Below are positions 32,226 through 43,548 of a DNA stretch of 64,000 nt, one piece after another. Made by a program: the position numbers and the translations under genes. Below the pieces are notes generated by a model, which had not been told where the DNA came from, did not search any database, and saw nothing but the letters and a program-made list of their open reading frames with translations. The number at the start of each line of letters is the position of its first letter. Position 1 is the stretch's first letter. Location of the stretch: the NCBI RefSeq assembly GCF_000372725.1, contig NW_005197722.1, positions 212,632 through 276,631 of the forward strand. The letters are read 5' to 3'. Source of the stretch: Emiliania huxleyi CCMP1516. Taxonomy: Eukaryota; Haptophyta; Isochrysidales; Noelaerhabdaceae.

Positions 32226-35200
32226 ATGCCCGCCCTTTGCTGGAGACGCGGCTCCGGCGGCACCGACCGCGGCGGACGCCGCCTCGTCCACTTCAACTCG
32301 TCGCGGGTCGACGAGAATGCCGACTTTGGCGGCAACCGGATCACCACCTCCCTGTGCGCGCCCGGCCTTCTGCCGCCGTCCCTCCGCTCCCCCCTCGCGC
32401 CATTCCGCCCGTCCCGCGTCCCGACCGTCGTTGCCCGTTGCCCCTACCTCCCCCTCCCCGCCCGAGCAGCTACACGTGGTGGTCCGGCCCGCTGAAGCTG
32501 CCCTGGGAGGAGCTGTTTCTCAAGCGATCGAACTTTTACTTTTTGGCGCGCTCCCGCCCGCCGACCCCGGCAGTTTTACGCTGGCGAGAGCCAGCCGCGC
32601 CCGCGCGCCTCGCGCAGGTCGTCTCGGCGCTGCAGTGCTGGCCCGAGGTCTCGAGCACCGGCGGCATGCCCACCTCCCTCTTCGGCCTGATTCCGGTGGT
32701 GCTCATGGGCATGGCGATCAAGATCCAAGAGGATCGGCTGCGGCACCAGTCCGACTACCGCGCAAACACCGCCCGCTGCCGTCGGCTCGTCGACGGCGTC
32801 TTTGTGGACGCGCGCTGGACGGACGTCCAGGTTGGGGACCTCCTCAAGGTTTGCAATCGCGAGGGCATCCCGGCCGACTTGCTGCTCGTCGCGGCGTCCG
32901 AGCCGGACCCCGACACGTTGCGCGGCGCGTGCCACGTCGAGACGATGCAGCTCGACGGCGAGACGAACCTCAAGGGAAAAAGCCCCCCGGGGGCCCTGCC
33001 CGGGGATTTTGGCCCCCCCGTGGAGAGGCACCTCCCTTTTTGGGCCCCCCTAAAGGGGGCCCCCCACCAATTTGGGGGCCGGGGTTCCCCCTTCCCATTT
33101 GGGGCCCCCCGTTTCCAAAAAAACCCGGGTTTAGGGGGAAAGAAAACGGGCCCCCGGGGGGTTTTTTTGACCGGGGGGGGTTTGCCCCCCCCCCCCCCCC
33201 CCCCCCCGCGGGAGGCGCGCGGCGCGCGCTCGTCCCCAGTGCGCGGCCCTCGTCGCCACAGGTCGATCGACTCGGAGGCGCCCGACGGCTCGCCAAACAC
33301 CTACAACGGCACGCTGCACATCGAGGGGCGGCCCGCGGTGCCGCTCACAGTCGTCAACATGCTGCTGCGCGGCTCCACGCTGCGCAACTCGGAGTACGTG
33401 CTCGGGATCGTCGTCAACACTGGCCACGACACAAAGGTCATCCAGGGCTTGCGCGCGCCCTCGCACAAGCAGTCGACCCTGCTGTCCAGCATCAACCAGA
33501 TGATCGTCTGGATCGTGCTCCTGCTGCTGGTGCTGTGCCTCATCGCCGGCGCCGCCGAGCTGGCCTTGTATCACGAGCTCGACTTGGTGGACCACTGGTA
33601 CATGAACACGCAAAAGGAGGAGGACGGCGTCGCCGCCACCTTCTTGGTCAACACAGTCTACTTCTTTCTCTTGCTGTCGGCCTTTGTCTCCGTGACGCTC
33701 TACGTCAACATCCTGCTCTCGCAAAAGCTGATCCAGTACTTCATGCAGTGGTCGCTCTCAATGTACGACCCCGAGTCGGACACGCCGATGCGGGTGCGCA
33801 ACTCCCAGCTGGTTGACGAGCTCGGCGTCATCTCGCACGTCTTTTCCGACAAGACGGGCACGCTCACCCAAAACGTGATGCAGTTCCGCAAGGCGTCGAT
33901 CGGCGGGATCGCCTATGGCCGCGGCACCTCTGAGATCGCGGTCGCAAGGATGAAGCGGCTGGGCGAGCTCCCGGCCGGCGAGGACGTCGAGGCGGGCGCC
34001 ACCGAGGGCGCCGCCGCGCACAGCCCGCCCGGAGGCAGCGTGATCAGCCGGCACGTCAACTTCGACGATCCCGCGCTCGTGGAGGCGCTGGGCGGTGCCA
34101 AGAGTTGCGCGGCGCCAGCAAGCCAGCGGCGCTCCGTCGTCCCAGCGGCAGAGTCTCGTGTTTGTAGGCAGCGACGAGCAGGGGAAGCGCTGCCGCGAGT
34201 TCTTCCTCCACCTCGCGCTGTGCCACACCGTCGTGACCGAGGTGGTCTACGGCGAGCGTTCGCTCTCGGCCTCTTCGCCCGACGAGACCGCGCTGGTTGC
34301 GGGCGCCGAACGCTTCGGGTACCGATTCATCGAGCGCCATCACGACACGGTCGAGTTGCAGGGCCCAGACGGTGAGTGTCGATGCTGCAGCGCGAGGCGC
34401 GCCGGACCGAGACGTCAAAGGCGCGCACAAGCGTCGCGTGTAGGCGAGCCGCTGCAGTACGAGGTGCTCGACGTGCTCGAGTTCAGCTCTGCGCGGCGGC
34501 GCATGTCGATCGTGGTGCGTAATTCGCAGACGCGCGCCATTTCGTTGCTCAGCAAGGGCGCCGACACGGTGCGAGGGGCGGCGCCGCCGCGGAGGGGGGG
34601 GGGGGGGGAGAGTGGGTGGGGGTCGCCCTAGTCGCGCCGGCCCACCGACTGACCACTCGCTCGCAGGTGATGCTGCCGCTACTGGCTTCGGGGCAGGAGG
34701 AGCTGGTGGCCCAGACCGAGGCCCACATGCACGACCACTCCAACGACGGGCTGCGCACGCTCGTGATCGCCTCCAAGGAGCTGAGCGAGGAGGAGTACCT
34801 CTCGTGGAGTGAGCGGTACCGCCGCGCCGCCTCGGATCTGGACGAGGTCGAGAAGAAGTCGCGCGAGGAGCCAAACGCGATTGACGACCAGTGCGACGCG
34901 ATGGAGTCGCGCATGCGGCTGCTCGGCTCGACTGCGCTCGAGGACAAGCTGCAGGAGGGGGTTCCCGCCTGCATCGCCGACCTCGTCAAGGCGGGCATCG
35001 CGACGTGGATGCTCACCGGCGACAAGGAGGAGACCGCCATCAACATCGCCTACGCGTGCGAGCTGCTCGACAGCACCACCACCGTCGTGGTGGTAGGGCT
35101 CAAAACCCACCCGAACGTGGAGGACATCACGCGCGCGCTCAGGGAGGCGACGGCCGCTGCCGAGGAGAGCATGGAGCTATCGGCCAACGCGCAGCGTGGG

Positions 35201-36483
35201 CGCCGCGCCCTCGTCATCGACGGCGGCGCACTCGGCCTCCTGTTTGGAGCCGCGCCCGAAGCGCCCGCCTGCCAGCTCGAGTTCCTGAGGTTCACGCAGA
35301 CGTGCGCCACGGTGGTTGCGTGCCGCTGCGCGCCGGCGCAAAAGGCGAAGCTCGTGCGCCTTGTGCGGCGCAACGTGCGCGGCGTGAGCGCCCTGGCCAT
35401 CGGCGACGGCGCCAACGACGTGGCCATGATCCAGACGGCGCACGTGGGCGTCGGCATCTCGGGCAAGGAGGGCATGCTCGCGGTCAACGCGGCGGACTTT
35501 GCCATCGCGCAGTTCCGCTTCCTGCGCGAGATGCTGCTCGTGCAGGGACGCCACAACTACCGCCGCATCGCCGTGACGGTCTACTACGTCTTTTACAAGA
35601 ACATCATGTTCACCCTCGTCATCTTTTGGGCGCAGTTCTTCGCCGCCTTCTCGGGCACCAAGTGGAACCTCGAGGCGGGCAACCAGTTGTACAACGTCCT
35701 CCTCACCATGTTCCCCATCCTCTGGTTCAGCGTCTTCGACAAGGACGTTTCGGACGAGACGTCGCTCGCCCTGCCGCAGCTCTACCACCTCGGGCCCGGC
35801 AACCACTTCTATTTCAACTGGCGCGCCACGCTGCGCTGGATCTTCCAGGCCATCTACGAGTCGCTCGCGATCGCTCTCCTCTGCGTCTTCAGCCTCGACG
35901 GCCTGTCGCCCGACGGAGAGAGCCCGGGCCTCTACCTGATCGGCGCGTGCACCATCACGCTCGCCATCGTCGTGCCGAACCTCAAGCTGATCCTCTGGTT
36001 CTTTTCGTGGAACATTTGGAGCTTCGTCCTCATCGGGTTCGAGGTTGTTCTCTGGTGGGGGGTGGGGGGCGTGGTCGCCTCGGAGATCAAGCCCGAGAAC
36101 CGGGGCACGAGCGGCGAGTTCATCGCGCAGTTTGTGCTCGGCTGGTACAAGCTGTGGGGCAACGTGAACGAACTGGGCACCTTTTGGCTACTCATGCTGC
36201 TCGTGCCGGCCGTGGTGCTGTTGCCGCAGGTCTTCTACTCCTTCTACATGCGCCGCTTCCACCCGCAGTTCCGCGACCTCGCCATGGAGTGCGAGTACCA
36301 CGGGCTGCCCATCGATGCGCTCAAAGCGTGGCAGATCCCGGCCGGCCAGCGGCAGCGCCGGCTGGTCAAGGGCGCGCCCCGCCCGCTCTATCAGGCCAGC
36401 CGCTTCCAGAGGCTGTGCGCCTCCCTCTGCGGCTCGAAGGCCAAATCGGAATCCGCGCGAAGCACGGCGACACGAGCGTGAGG
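32226..36483 (+). CDS. P4-type ATPase (phospholipid flippase), about seven exons
   Basis: A membrane ATPase that flips aminophospholipids to the cytosolic leaflet. Exons read as: 32226-32353 (VDENADFGGNRITTS, the P4 N-terminal motif), 32470-32545 (YTWWSGPLKLPWEELFLKRSNFYFL), 32618 to about 32974 (LQCWPEVS and the actuator motif QLDGETNLK), about 33216-34095 (NMLLRGSTLRNSEYVLGIV, two membrane segments, FSDKTGTLTQN with the phosphorylated Asp), 34152-34371 (ASSPDETALV), 34443-34569 (LLSKGADT) and 34667-36483 (MLTGDKEETA, GDGANDVAM, then about six membrane segments). Introns are GT-AG except the second, which starts GC (32546-32617). All catalytic motifs are present. The region 32975-33215 is garbled and replaces roughly 60-80 expected codons. 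The ATG at 32226 is the first in frame, though the true N-terminus may be longer. Such enzymes usually need a CDC50 partner, not seen here. Confidence 0.92.
32975..33215. other. Homopolymer-garbled sequence inside the P4-ATPase gene
   Basis: The stretch is built of runs of 4-25 identical bases (C, G, T and A), including a C run of about 25 at 33186-33207. It begins right after the DGETNLK codons and ends before SIDSEAPDGSPNTYNGTL. Real P4-ATPases have conserved coding sequence here. This looks like an unresolved low-quality read or assembly patch rather than biology. Confidence 0.75.
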
Positions 36484-36848
36484 GGAGGCATCAGCGGAGT
36501 CGCCCGCACCCGCCTCCCGCCACGTTCGCCCTCGCGCGGGCTCGCCTCGCCGCCACACCACTCAGCGAGCGTCCCCACCAGACATATGCACATACACTCT
36601 CGAACACTCCTCAGCCGGCACATGCCCGGACTCACCAATATTTGTGCCCACACAGAGCGTGCACCCCTTCCCGCACTCCTTTTATCTTGAGTTCAAAGAA
36701 GGGAAGAAAGAACAAACCTAACACAGATATATATAATATAATACCTTAGGTGTGTGAACACCGGTCACCGCGCACACACGCACCTTCTCGAGGGCAAAGA
36801 CCATCCACCGCGGCGGGCCTCACTACATGAGCGCTCGGGCGCGCGACG
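36484..36848. other. No gene seen
   Basis: The 3' flank of the P4-ATPase gene includes an AT-rich stretch near 36720-36745 (ATATATATAATATAATA) and a terminal region without recognisable coding. Confidence 0.5.
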
Positions 36849-37333
36849 ATGGCCAGGGCGGCGCTCGATGCCAAGCCGCACGTGCAGGCATGGAACAACG
36901 GCTCGAGGGACGCCGTTTCCTCCGCGATCCGCGTGCTGCGGCCAGGCTGCGCTCGTTTGGCACCGATCCGTGCGCAGCCTCGTTGTCGGGGCCTACGCGG
37001 AGGCGTCGGACGACCTGCACCAGCTGTTCGACTGTGTGGTGGAGTCGGCATCCAAGCAGCACTGGAGGCGGATCGGCGCGCGTAGCCAGCGCGAAGGAGG
37101 CGCGGTCCTACTTCGCTACGACGCTGCGGCGGGCGTGGGGCGTGCACTTTGCGCGCGAGTTCGCGCGGCACCGCATCCGACGCGTGGTGTTCGTGGGGGC
37201 CCCGCGGCGACAGCCGGGCAGGCCTCTCGCGACGGCCGATGGCGACTGGCCGGCGCTCTCGGCGGGCGAGTTTGCGGCGCACGCGCTGCGCGTAGGCGGC
37301 GCGTGGGCAGGTGGCCCGCCCGGCCGTCGGTGA
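36849..37333 (+). CDS. Unrecognised coding-like segment in shifting frames
   Basis: Three consecutive plus-strand segments look like one protein split over three frames: ARAALDAKPHVQAWNNGSRD (from ATG 36849), then VRSLVVGAYAEASDDLHQLF and CVVESASKQHWRRIG (about 36970-37080), then KEARSYFATTLRRAW and VHFAREFARHRIRRVVFVG (about 37090-37200). The frame changes could be short introns, sequencing errors or decay. No family is recognised. Confidence 0.4.
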
Positions 37334-37510
37334 GCACCGGACGCGAGGGTCGGTCGGTCGGCTCCTAACTCGCTGCATATATATAGTAGCGATGAGCTCA
37401 CTAGCTAGAGCTCACACTAGAGGCCGTCATCGCATTCGTTCGCCCTGGGACCAAGCGCTGACTTCTGACTGTCGTTGCTGTCGATCCCTTTCTCGACTGT
37501 CTGAGCCATT

Positions 37511-38247
37511 GGAGCGATTCTAAGATCAGGTCTGGCACCTCCCCACTGGAAACGAACATCTGAGTTTCAAATCTCGAATAAATCTCGAAACACACTTGAA
37601 TGCTCACTTGGCAGGTAACATATGCGCCACGCGCCCCAACCGCTCCTCTGGTCGCCGCCGGCCTCCGCGGCGGCGGCGATGTCCCAGCGCCACCCATCGG
37701 CCAGCCCTCAGATCGATCGATCGGCGCTCAAAGTCGGCTTCAGATCCGAGAACGCTGCTGGCGCCGCCGCCGATCCCAGCGGCGACGCCAGCAGCTTCCT
37801 CTGCTCTCCAATGCGCCGAGAAGCGACGCGGGGGTGCTCGGCCCGCCATGGACGACGAAGGATCCGCCGGGCGCGCGTCGGCCGGTCCGGTGGCACCCTC
37901 TGCGCGCGGCACCTGCCGGCGCCCCGACGACAGCCGTCGCGCCACCGCTGATGGAGGGGCGGTCGGCGCCGCTGCCGCCGCGCCGCCGGTGGGAGGGGCA
38001 CTGGTGGTGGCCTGGGCGGCCCTCCGCCGCCGCTCGGGGCGCCCGGGCAGCGGTGGCAGCCTGCCGCCGCACCACTTCGAACCCGCTGACCACTTCGAAA
38101 TGCCCACTCCGGCGGCCCGCGGTCCGCGCTATTCTTTTTTCTACTAGCAAAATTCTAGCCCATAGAGGAAACTCTAGCGGGCAGGCTGGAAGCACTGAGG
38201 GACGGCCGATGTTCGCCCAGTGCCAGACCTGATTTTAGAATCGCTCC
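37511..38247. mobile_element. 737-bp element with about 28-bp terminal inverted repeats
   Basis: GGAGCGATTCTAAGATCAGG at 37511 is mirrored at the other end (reverse complement ends at 38247), with one mismatch in 28 bp, and GAACATC recurs inverted a little further in. I see no certain target duplication. The interior has open frames of proline/arginine-rich composition but no transposase motif, so it is probably a non-autonomous DNA transposon. Confidence 0.7.
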
Positions 38248-38754
38248 TTAGGTGCGTCTTGGGTTTGTTTTTTGTGTGAACTCTCACAGACCAGCGCATA
38301 GCACCATACGAGGTAGGATTCCTATGTTCTTCTCAATAGAGGCCTCAGCTGCGCGAAAAAGACTGCCGCGCAACGCTGCTGACGCCCAGGATGACAGAAT
38401 TGGCCTTCGCCAGACTGAGGACTATTGTGCGCCTTGGCGAGGCGGTCCCGGTGGTATTTTTTTAGAGCTGGTTCGGCATGCACGAGCGCGTGGGTGTGTG
38501 TGAGCACCGCGGGTCTTTTTTGCGATCCCGGGTCTTGTGCTTGTGCGTGATGCTGTGTGGCATGTGGTCGTCTGCAGTCAGTATAGACATGATAGGGGTG
38601 GACTATAGGTCCAGTAGGTCAATTGATCTCGCTTAGTCGCATCGTGGGGAGCTCATCCCGGGCCGTCGCAGGCCGCCGCGCATCGGGTTTTTTTTGCGAA
38701 GCTGAGGCCTCTGACAAGGCTGTGAACACACACGTTGTGCTACACACTGTTTAT
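38248..38754. other. 5' flank of the Coa1-like gene
   Basis: No separate gene is seen. The frame of the Coa1-like gene is open upstream to an ATG at 38623, but the residues before the ATG at 38755 have no family resemblance. Confidence 0.5.
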
Positions 38755-39474
38755 ATGGCCTCCCGCGCCTCACGCGCCTTCTCCTTCGTGGAGAACACCT
38801 CGCTCCGCGGGCTCGCGGGCTCGTGCGCGCTGGCCGGCGCGGGCGTGGTCGTATCGGGCCTCGTGATGCGCCAGCGCATGCTCCGCGAGCACCCAATCTG
38901 CCAAACGGCATGCGACCAGCTCGAGCGGTCGGAGGAGGTGCGCCGCTGGCTCGGCGCGGGCGAGGTCTCGACGGGTGGCGTCGTCGGAGGCTACGTGGAC
39001 ATTCAGGAGGGCACCGCCGCCTTCCGCATCCCGCTCGGGAGGTCGGCGGACGGGGGCGCTGCCTACGCGCGGGTGGAGGCCGAGGCCGAGTGGCTCCGGG
39101 TGCCCGGCGCAGCCTCGGCCAGCGGGCCGCCAGTCGAGGAGCGGGCCTCGGCGCGATGGCTGCTGCGCCATCTGGAGCTCGAGCCACCGCAGGGCGGCGG
39201 CGGCGGCCACGGCGGCCAGCCGCCGCTGGTCCTGTACAGCCTCGAGGCGTCGGTTCCTGAGTCGAAGTGGGCGCCGAGCCGCGAGCCGTCGGCGATACCG
39301 AGCGCGGTTCGGAATCTGCTTCCAAACACGCAGGCCCTGCTGGGCGATTCGGAGGCGCACCGCTTCGTCCTGACGCTCGCCACCGCGGTGATGGCCAACG
39401 CCGTCGCCTTCACCTACCTGCACCGGCGCGCACGCGGGCTCGAACGGGTCGGCCGGGCGCGCAGCTTCCTAGCT
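38755..39474 (+). CDS. Coa1/Tim21-like mitochondrial assembly protein
   Basis: From the ATG at 38755: a basic, Ser/Arg-rich leader, a membrane segment (LAGSCALAGAGVVVSGLVM), then REHPICQTACDQLERSEEVRRWLG, GGYVDIQEGTAAFRIPLG and a W-x-V/L-type strand ending in LVLYSLEAS. That is the layout of the Coa1 family (cytochrome c oxidase assembly, inner mitochondrial membrane), where a TM helix precedes a small domain of this type. A second hydrophobic stretch (FVLTLATAVMANAVAFTYL) lies near 39362-39420. The frame loses its character after RARSFLAQ at about 39474, probably at an intron. The assignment rests on pattern only; a different small membrane protein of similar layout is possible. Confidence 0.6.
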
Positions 39475-39520
39475 CAGAACCAGTCACAGATGCGCCACCA
39501 AACACGAGCAGCAGTCACGG

Positions 39521-40057
39521 GTGCGCTCCCCGCCCGCCCTCCGGCTGCGCGCGCAGGTGCTCGAGTTGCTGCGGCTGCCAGTCGACCGCCCCGCCGCCAA
39601 GTTGCGCGCGGCCGCGATGCGCGTCGCCGAGCGCTCCATCGAAGCGCGCGCTTTGCAGCCCAAGCAGGAGGGCGGGGGGCTCTACGGCTGGCAGGCGGCG
39701 GACACGCTCTATGCGCTCGCCCCCGTCGTCTCGCCGGCGGCGGCGTACGACCTGCTGCTGGCTGCACGGCGCGACGGCAACGGCGAGCGGCGGCCACGCT
39801 CAAATTGGTCCGAGAGGGAGCGCGCCTCCCGAAGGTGTGTGGCCGTGTGCACCCTAGGCGAGTGGGAGCTCACGCACGTTTCCCTCGCCGAGCCGGCCGA
39901 GACGCAGGTGCGACTCACGCGCGGCGGCCTCGCGACCGGGGATTCGCTCGCTATCGCGCAGGCGGCGGTCGCAGAGATGATTGGCGCGGCAGAGAGTTTG
40001 CCGCTCGCGCCGTCAACGCGCGGGGCGGGCCGAGGCGGGGAGAGGAGGAGGGCGTAG
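39521..40057 (+). CDS. Downstream coding segment, probable 3' exon(s) of the Coa1-like gene or a separate small gene
   Basis: The plus-strand frame holds LRLRAQVLELLRLPVDRPAA and AAAMRVAERSIEARALQPKQ, then a less convincing part and TLGEWELTHVSLAEPAETQV before the stop at 40055-40057. There is no ATG at its start, so it is more likely an exon than a gene. AATAAATAAA at about 40119-40128 would serve as a polyadenylation signal. No family is recognised. Confidence 0.4.
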   Translation: MRSPPALRLRAQVLELLRLPVDRPAAKLRAAAMRVAERSIEARALQPKQEGGGLYGWQAADTLYALAPVVSPAAAYDLLLAARRDGNGERRPRSNWSERERASRRCVAVCTLGEWELTHVSLAEPAETQVRLTRGGLATGDSLAIAQAAVAEMIGAAESLPLAPSTRGAGRGGERRRA

Positions 40058-40212
40058 TAGTAGGGCCGGGGTGGGCCCCGCTGGCCACCAGAAGTCCCGC
40101 CCAGCCTTTGGACCGTTTGAAATAAATAAACAAATGCTGTAGAGGGTGTGGATGCTGAGTTGACGGAAAGGGGGGACGCGACCCACCTCGCCACAGACGG
40201 TCCCGCGCCTCG

Positions 40213-40265
40213 CCGCTATGACGGCGACACGGCCGCGGCTCGTGTGCGTGTCGCCGTCATAGCGG
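40213..40265. repeat. Perfect hairpin, 18-19 bp stem
   Basis: CCGCTATGACGGCGACAC at 40213-40230 pairs with GTGTCGCCGTCATAGCGG at 40248-40265. It lies about 90 bp after the presumed polyadenylation signal of the preceding gene. Confidence 0.85.
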
Positions 40266-40972
40266 ATTCGCCGATTTCGCCGCGCTCGGCGAACCTCGAC
40301 AGCGCCTTCGGTGGCATGCAGCTCTTTGCGACTGAAGCCTGGAGAGCAGCTCCTCTGCTGCTCACACGCTCTGCACAGATGGCACAGCCTACTGTGCGGC
40401 TGCCACAGCTGTCACAGCGATGGGCTCGCCCTCACTGGCCCTCCGTCACTTGTGCTGCGGCTTGTGTGAGCGACACTGCTCGGCGACTGCCGGCACACAA
40501 TGTGAGGCCATGGGTGTGAGGTAAAACCACGCTACCACCGCTTGGTCACATCGGCCCTGAGGTCAGATCCATCTACTCTGTTGATGACAACACTTGTCTA
40601 CTCGCTGGAGCCGAGCAGGAGGGCCCGGCGCACAACCCCTGCTAGTGGGGGAAATGGTGATTTTTAAATGAACGCCTCGCGCAAAACCACCGCTACCATG
40701 CTCCAGAAGACCCTTGTGGGCTATCATAAACACCCAAGATCACGCACTAACTCTAAAGTGGGCCCGAGATATGCCCGTCAAGCCACGGATTTTTTCTGCC
40801 CGCGCGGGAGCCTGGGCCCGGCGGCGCACCAGCGCTCGTAGATGCGCTGCCGAGCTTCGCGGTAAAGGTACCCGCTTCCGAGCTCCGCGGAGATAGAGCC
40901 CATGCCCCACGCCCTGCGCCAAAGCAACATGACCTCGCGGAACGGTCGGCACTCCGGGCCGCGGCAATAGGA
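40266..40972. other. No gene seen
   Basis: The GCAAAACCACCGCTACCATG-like phrase near 40681 is partly repeated near 40521 (AAAACCACGCTACCACCGC). No coding or element structure is supported. Confidence 0.5.
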
Positions 40973-41682
40973 CTAGTCGACGCAATTGATGTCAAGCGCC
41001 CACGGCCATCGTGGGGCGCCTGGGCTGCAGACGCACCGCCGCACCACGGGATCGGGCGTCGGCAGCTCCGGGAAGGCCGCCTTGAGCCGGTGGATCGCGA
41101 GCCTATAGCTGGCTCTAGCCGCCAGCCCCCTCGCCTCGGCCTCTTCTGCCTCCGTCAGGTCGTCGTACTCCTCGGAGAGATCGGGAACTACCCAGTCGCC
41201 TACTCTTCCTCGGCCGACAATCGTCCCACCTCTCACGCACTCCTCGAAATCGCGGGCCGCCACCACGGCTTCCGCCGCGAGCGTGGAGCGAATATGCCCT
41301 CGGGCCGCGTGTCGCCGACCAACAAGCAGTAGTCGTCCACCTCCTGCGCGACGATCACCATCTCCTCCTTGGTCTCGCTCTCGAAGGTTTCGGAGTCGTC
41401 ATCGATAAGCTGATGCAGCCAACAGCGACCGCCCTGCTCGAGCAACCGCCGCGCCACCGCCGCCTCGTGCTCTGCCGTCATGAGCAGGAGGCGGTTCGCC
41501 GTCTGATCTGGCGCTGCCGGCTCGACCTCCATTTCCGACTCGCTGTGGGGCTCGGCGGGCGGCTCCGGCGCCTCGGTGGCGACCGTGGGCTCGGAGGTCG
41601 CCTCGGGCTGCCTGTGGATGTTGTCGTTGGCTGAGTTCTTCTGCTTCTTGCCCGTTCGGCCGAGGCCTCGGTTGCGAGGCAT
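40973..41682 (-). CDS. Unrecognised acidic/Pro-rich protein, possibly in two frames
   Basis: The first part (ATG at 41682, about 150 codons to 41233) reads MPRNRGLGRTGKKQKNS, a Pro/Glu-rich linker, then LLLMTAEHEAAVARRLLEQGG and KEEMVIVAQEVDDYCLLVGD. A second minus-strand frame from 41266 to 40973 continues in the same style (VVPDLSEEYDDLTEAEEAEA, LAIHRLKAAFPELPTPDPVV) and ends at 40973. The 34-bp overlap suggests one protein with a frame change or a small intron. It may belong to a mobile element or be a host gene; no family is recognised. Confidence 0.4.
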
Positions 41683-41956
41683 CTCGGTACACGCGACGGC
41701 AGCACGACGTACGCGACGAGGCCGGCTCCTTGATGGCGACCTGCAGCAGGACGGTGCGCATGTTAAGAGCGTGGTAGCGGGCGCATCGGGCCTAGCCCGG
41801 GGCCGTGGCGTGTACCGAGAGGCTTGTCTACCGAACACTTTTGGTATGCATACCTGCCCAGAGAGCGGTCCAGAAAAATTTTATACCCAGGCTGAGCCAT
41901 TTCCCCCACTACCCCTGCGCTCAACTCACCCTCCACACCCCGTAGAGCTCTAGCCA

Positions 41957-42391
41957 GAAGAAAGCAAAGAGCAGCCCTGCGCACGCACGACTCCGCAGGA
42001 GAAGCCCCTCCCCAGACAAAACACAAGGGAGAGGTGGGTGGGTCACAGAAAACTGCGGCCGCCAGCGACAGAGCGTCTCGCTGGCGGACGACGAGAGGAA
42101 CACAAAGGGACGTCCGGACGTCCATCCACTGGGATGAGAATACTGGAGATCTAAGGTCGAATCTGCCGATTCCACAGCCGCCCACAGGAGCGCCGCCTCA
42201 ACGCGGGGTCTCGGCTCTACCGAGCCATGCTAGCTCCAGCCGCAGCCCCACCCGGCCGCCCAAGGGTGTTCCCGCATGCAGAGAAGACCAATCCTGGGGG
42301 AAGTAACCTTCTCTGGTAGGACGGGAACGGGATGATAGTAGGGAGTAGAAGAAAGCAAAGAGGAGCCCTGCGCACGCACGACTCCGCACAG
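41957..42391. repeat. 45-bp direct repeats flanking about 345 bp
   Basis: AGAAGAAAGCAAAGAGCAGC...GCACGACTCCGCA at 41957-42000 recurs at 42347-42391 with one or two differences. The right copy abuts the end of the LINE fragment. Confidence 0.8.
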
Positions 42392-43075
42392 CTGGTGCTG
42401 CAGCTTACTGCGCGGGTGCTGCCACGTCCCGTAAAACGGCTTCTTGTAGAACGTGGACAGCGCGGCAAGGTCGTGCAGCTCCATGAACGAGCGCAAGCGG
42501 CGCCCAGAGTCATTGAGAAAGTTGATACCATGAGGGCCGACCGCACCGTGTCCAACATTCAGACCGCCAAGGCAGCCGCGGCCGATGCTTGCGTTAGTGT
42601 CCGCACAGATAATCACAATGTCGCCGGACTGCCGGCGCGAGAGCACACAGGCGAGAGCGGTCTCGTATTCGTCCTTTTCGGTGTCCGGTGCTGTCGAGAT
42701 AGGCGCATACGACGCCACCTGAAACAGTCCCTGCTTCCTGCCAGACGAATCTTCAACCTCCATACGCACTGCGATAACCCGCGGTCCCACGTCGTTGTAC
42801 ACAACGGCTCCAGCTGCTCGCCACGCAGCGACAGCCAGTGGCGAGAGCAGGATGCCGACTCCTTTTGAGCCGCGTCCGTTCTGTACAGCGGGTGCAGCGC
42901 CGAGGAAGACGAAGCCGTCTTCCTCGATCTCCTCCAGGCCGGTTCTCCACGTCTCGTGCAGCCCGGCAGAGAAACCTGAGCGGCGTCGGAGAGCGTCGAT
43001 AGCCTCGGTGAGAGCGCTGTCGGTCTTCAGCCCGCGTGCGTTCTGCGAAAAGATTACGTGAGTGGGGATCTTCCA
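42392..43075 (-). mobile_element. LINE (non-LTR retrotransposon) endonuclease fragment
   Basis: The minus-strand frame holds an EEP/AP-type endonuclease domain: HVIFSQNARGLK at the N-terminus, LHETWRTG, VGILLSPLAVAAW, VASYAPISTAP, IVIICADTNASIG, and FYGTWQHPRSKLQHQL near the C-terminus. Homology stops at about 42392, just where the final part of the domain and the reverse transcriptase should follow, so this is an incomplete copy. The upstream part of the same frame (to 43492) has no recognisable domain. Confidence 0.75.
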
Positions 43076-43548
43076 CCGCTGCACCCTCTGTGCACGCCCG
43101 TGGTGGATGCCAGGTGCCCGGCCGCAGCCGGGCTGGAGACGAGGCCCTCGCTTTCCAGACGAGCGACACTCGTGGGGTGTAGTGGCGTTGCTGAAGCGCA
43201 CGGGGCCGTCAGACGGCCTCAAGCGCGCTTGCATCTGGCAGCGCCACCCCCGCCAACGCGCTAACAGCGCGCGGCCTCCATGCCGCTCCTTGCAGCGAGC
43301 CGGTTCTTTACCAGGTTGCAACACCTGTTCCGCACTGTGCTGTGAATCGAGCGGCAACCAACAGCTCTCAGGACCCCCCGGTGCTGGGGTGCTGCCAGCA
43401 ACCAACCAACTCACCGGCGAGCGGAGCGAGCCGAAGGCGGGGGCCGAATTGGCGCTGTGACGTCGTTTTGAACCGATGTTTCGGGCGGGCACGTCGCACT
43501 ACGTGGCGGGCCGCCAGGGGCCGGCAGCAGGGCAACCCCGCGCGGATG

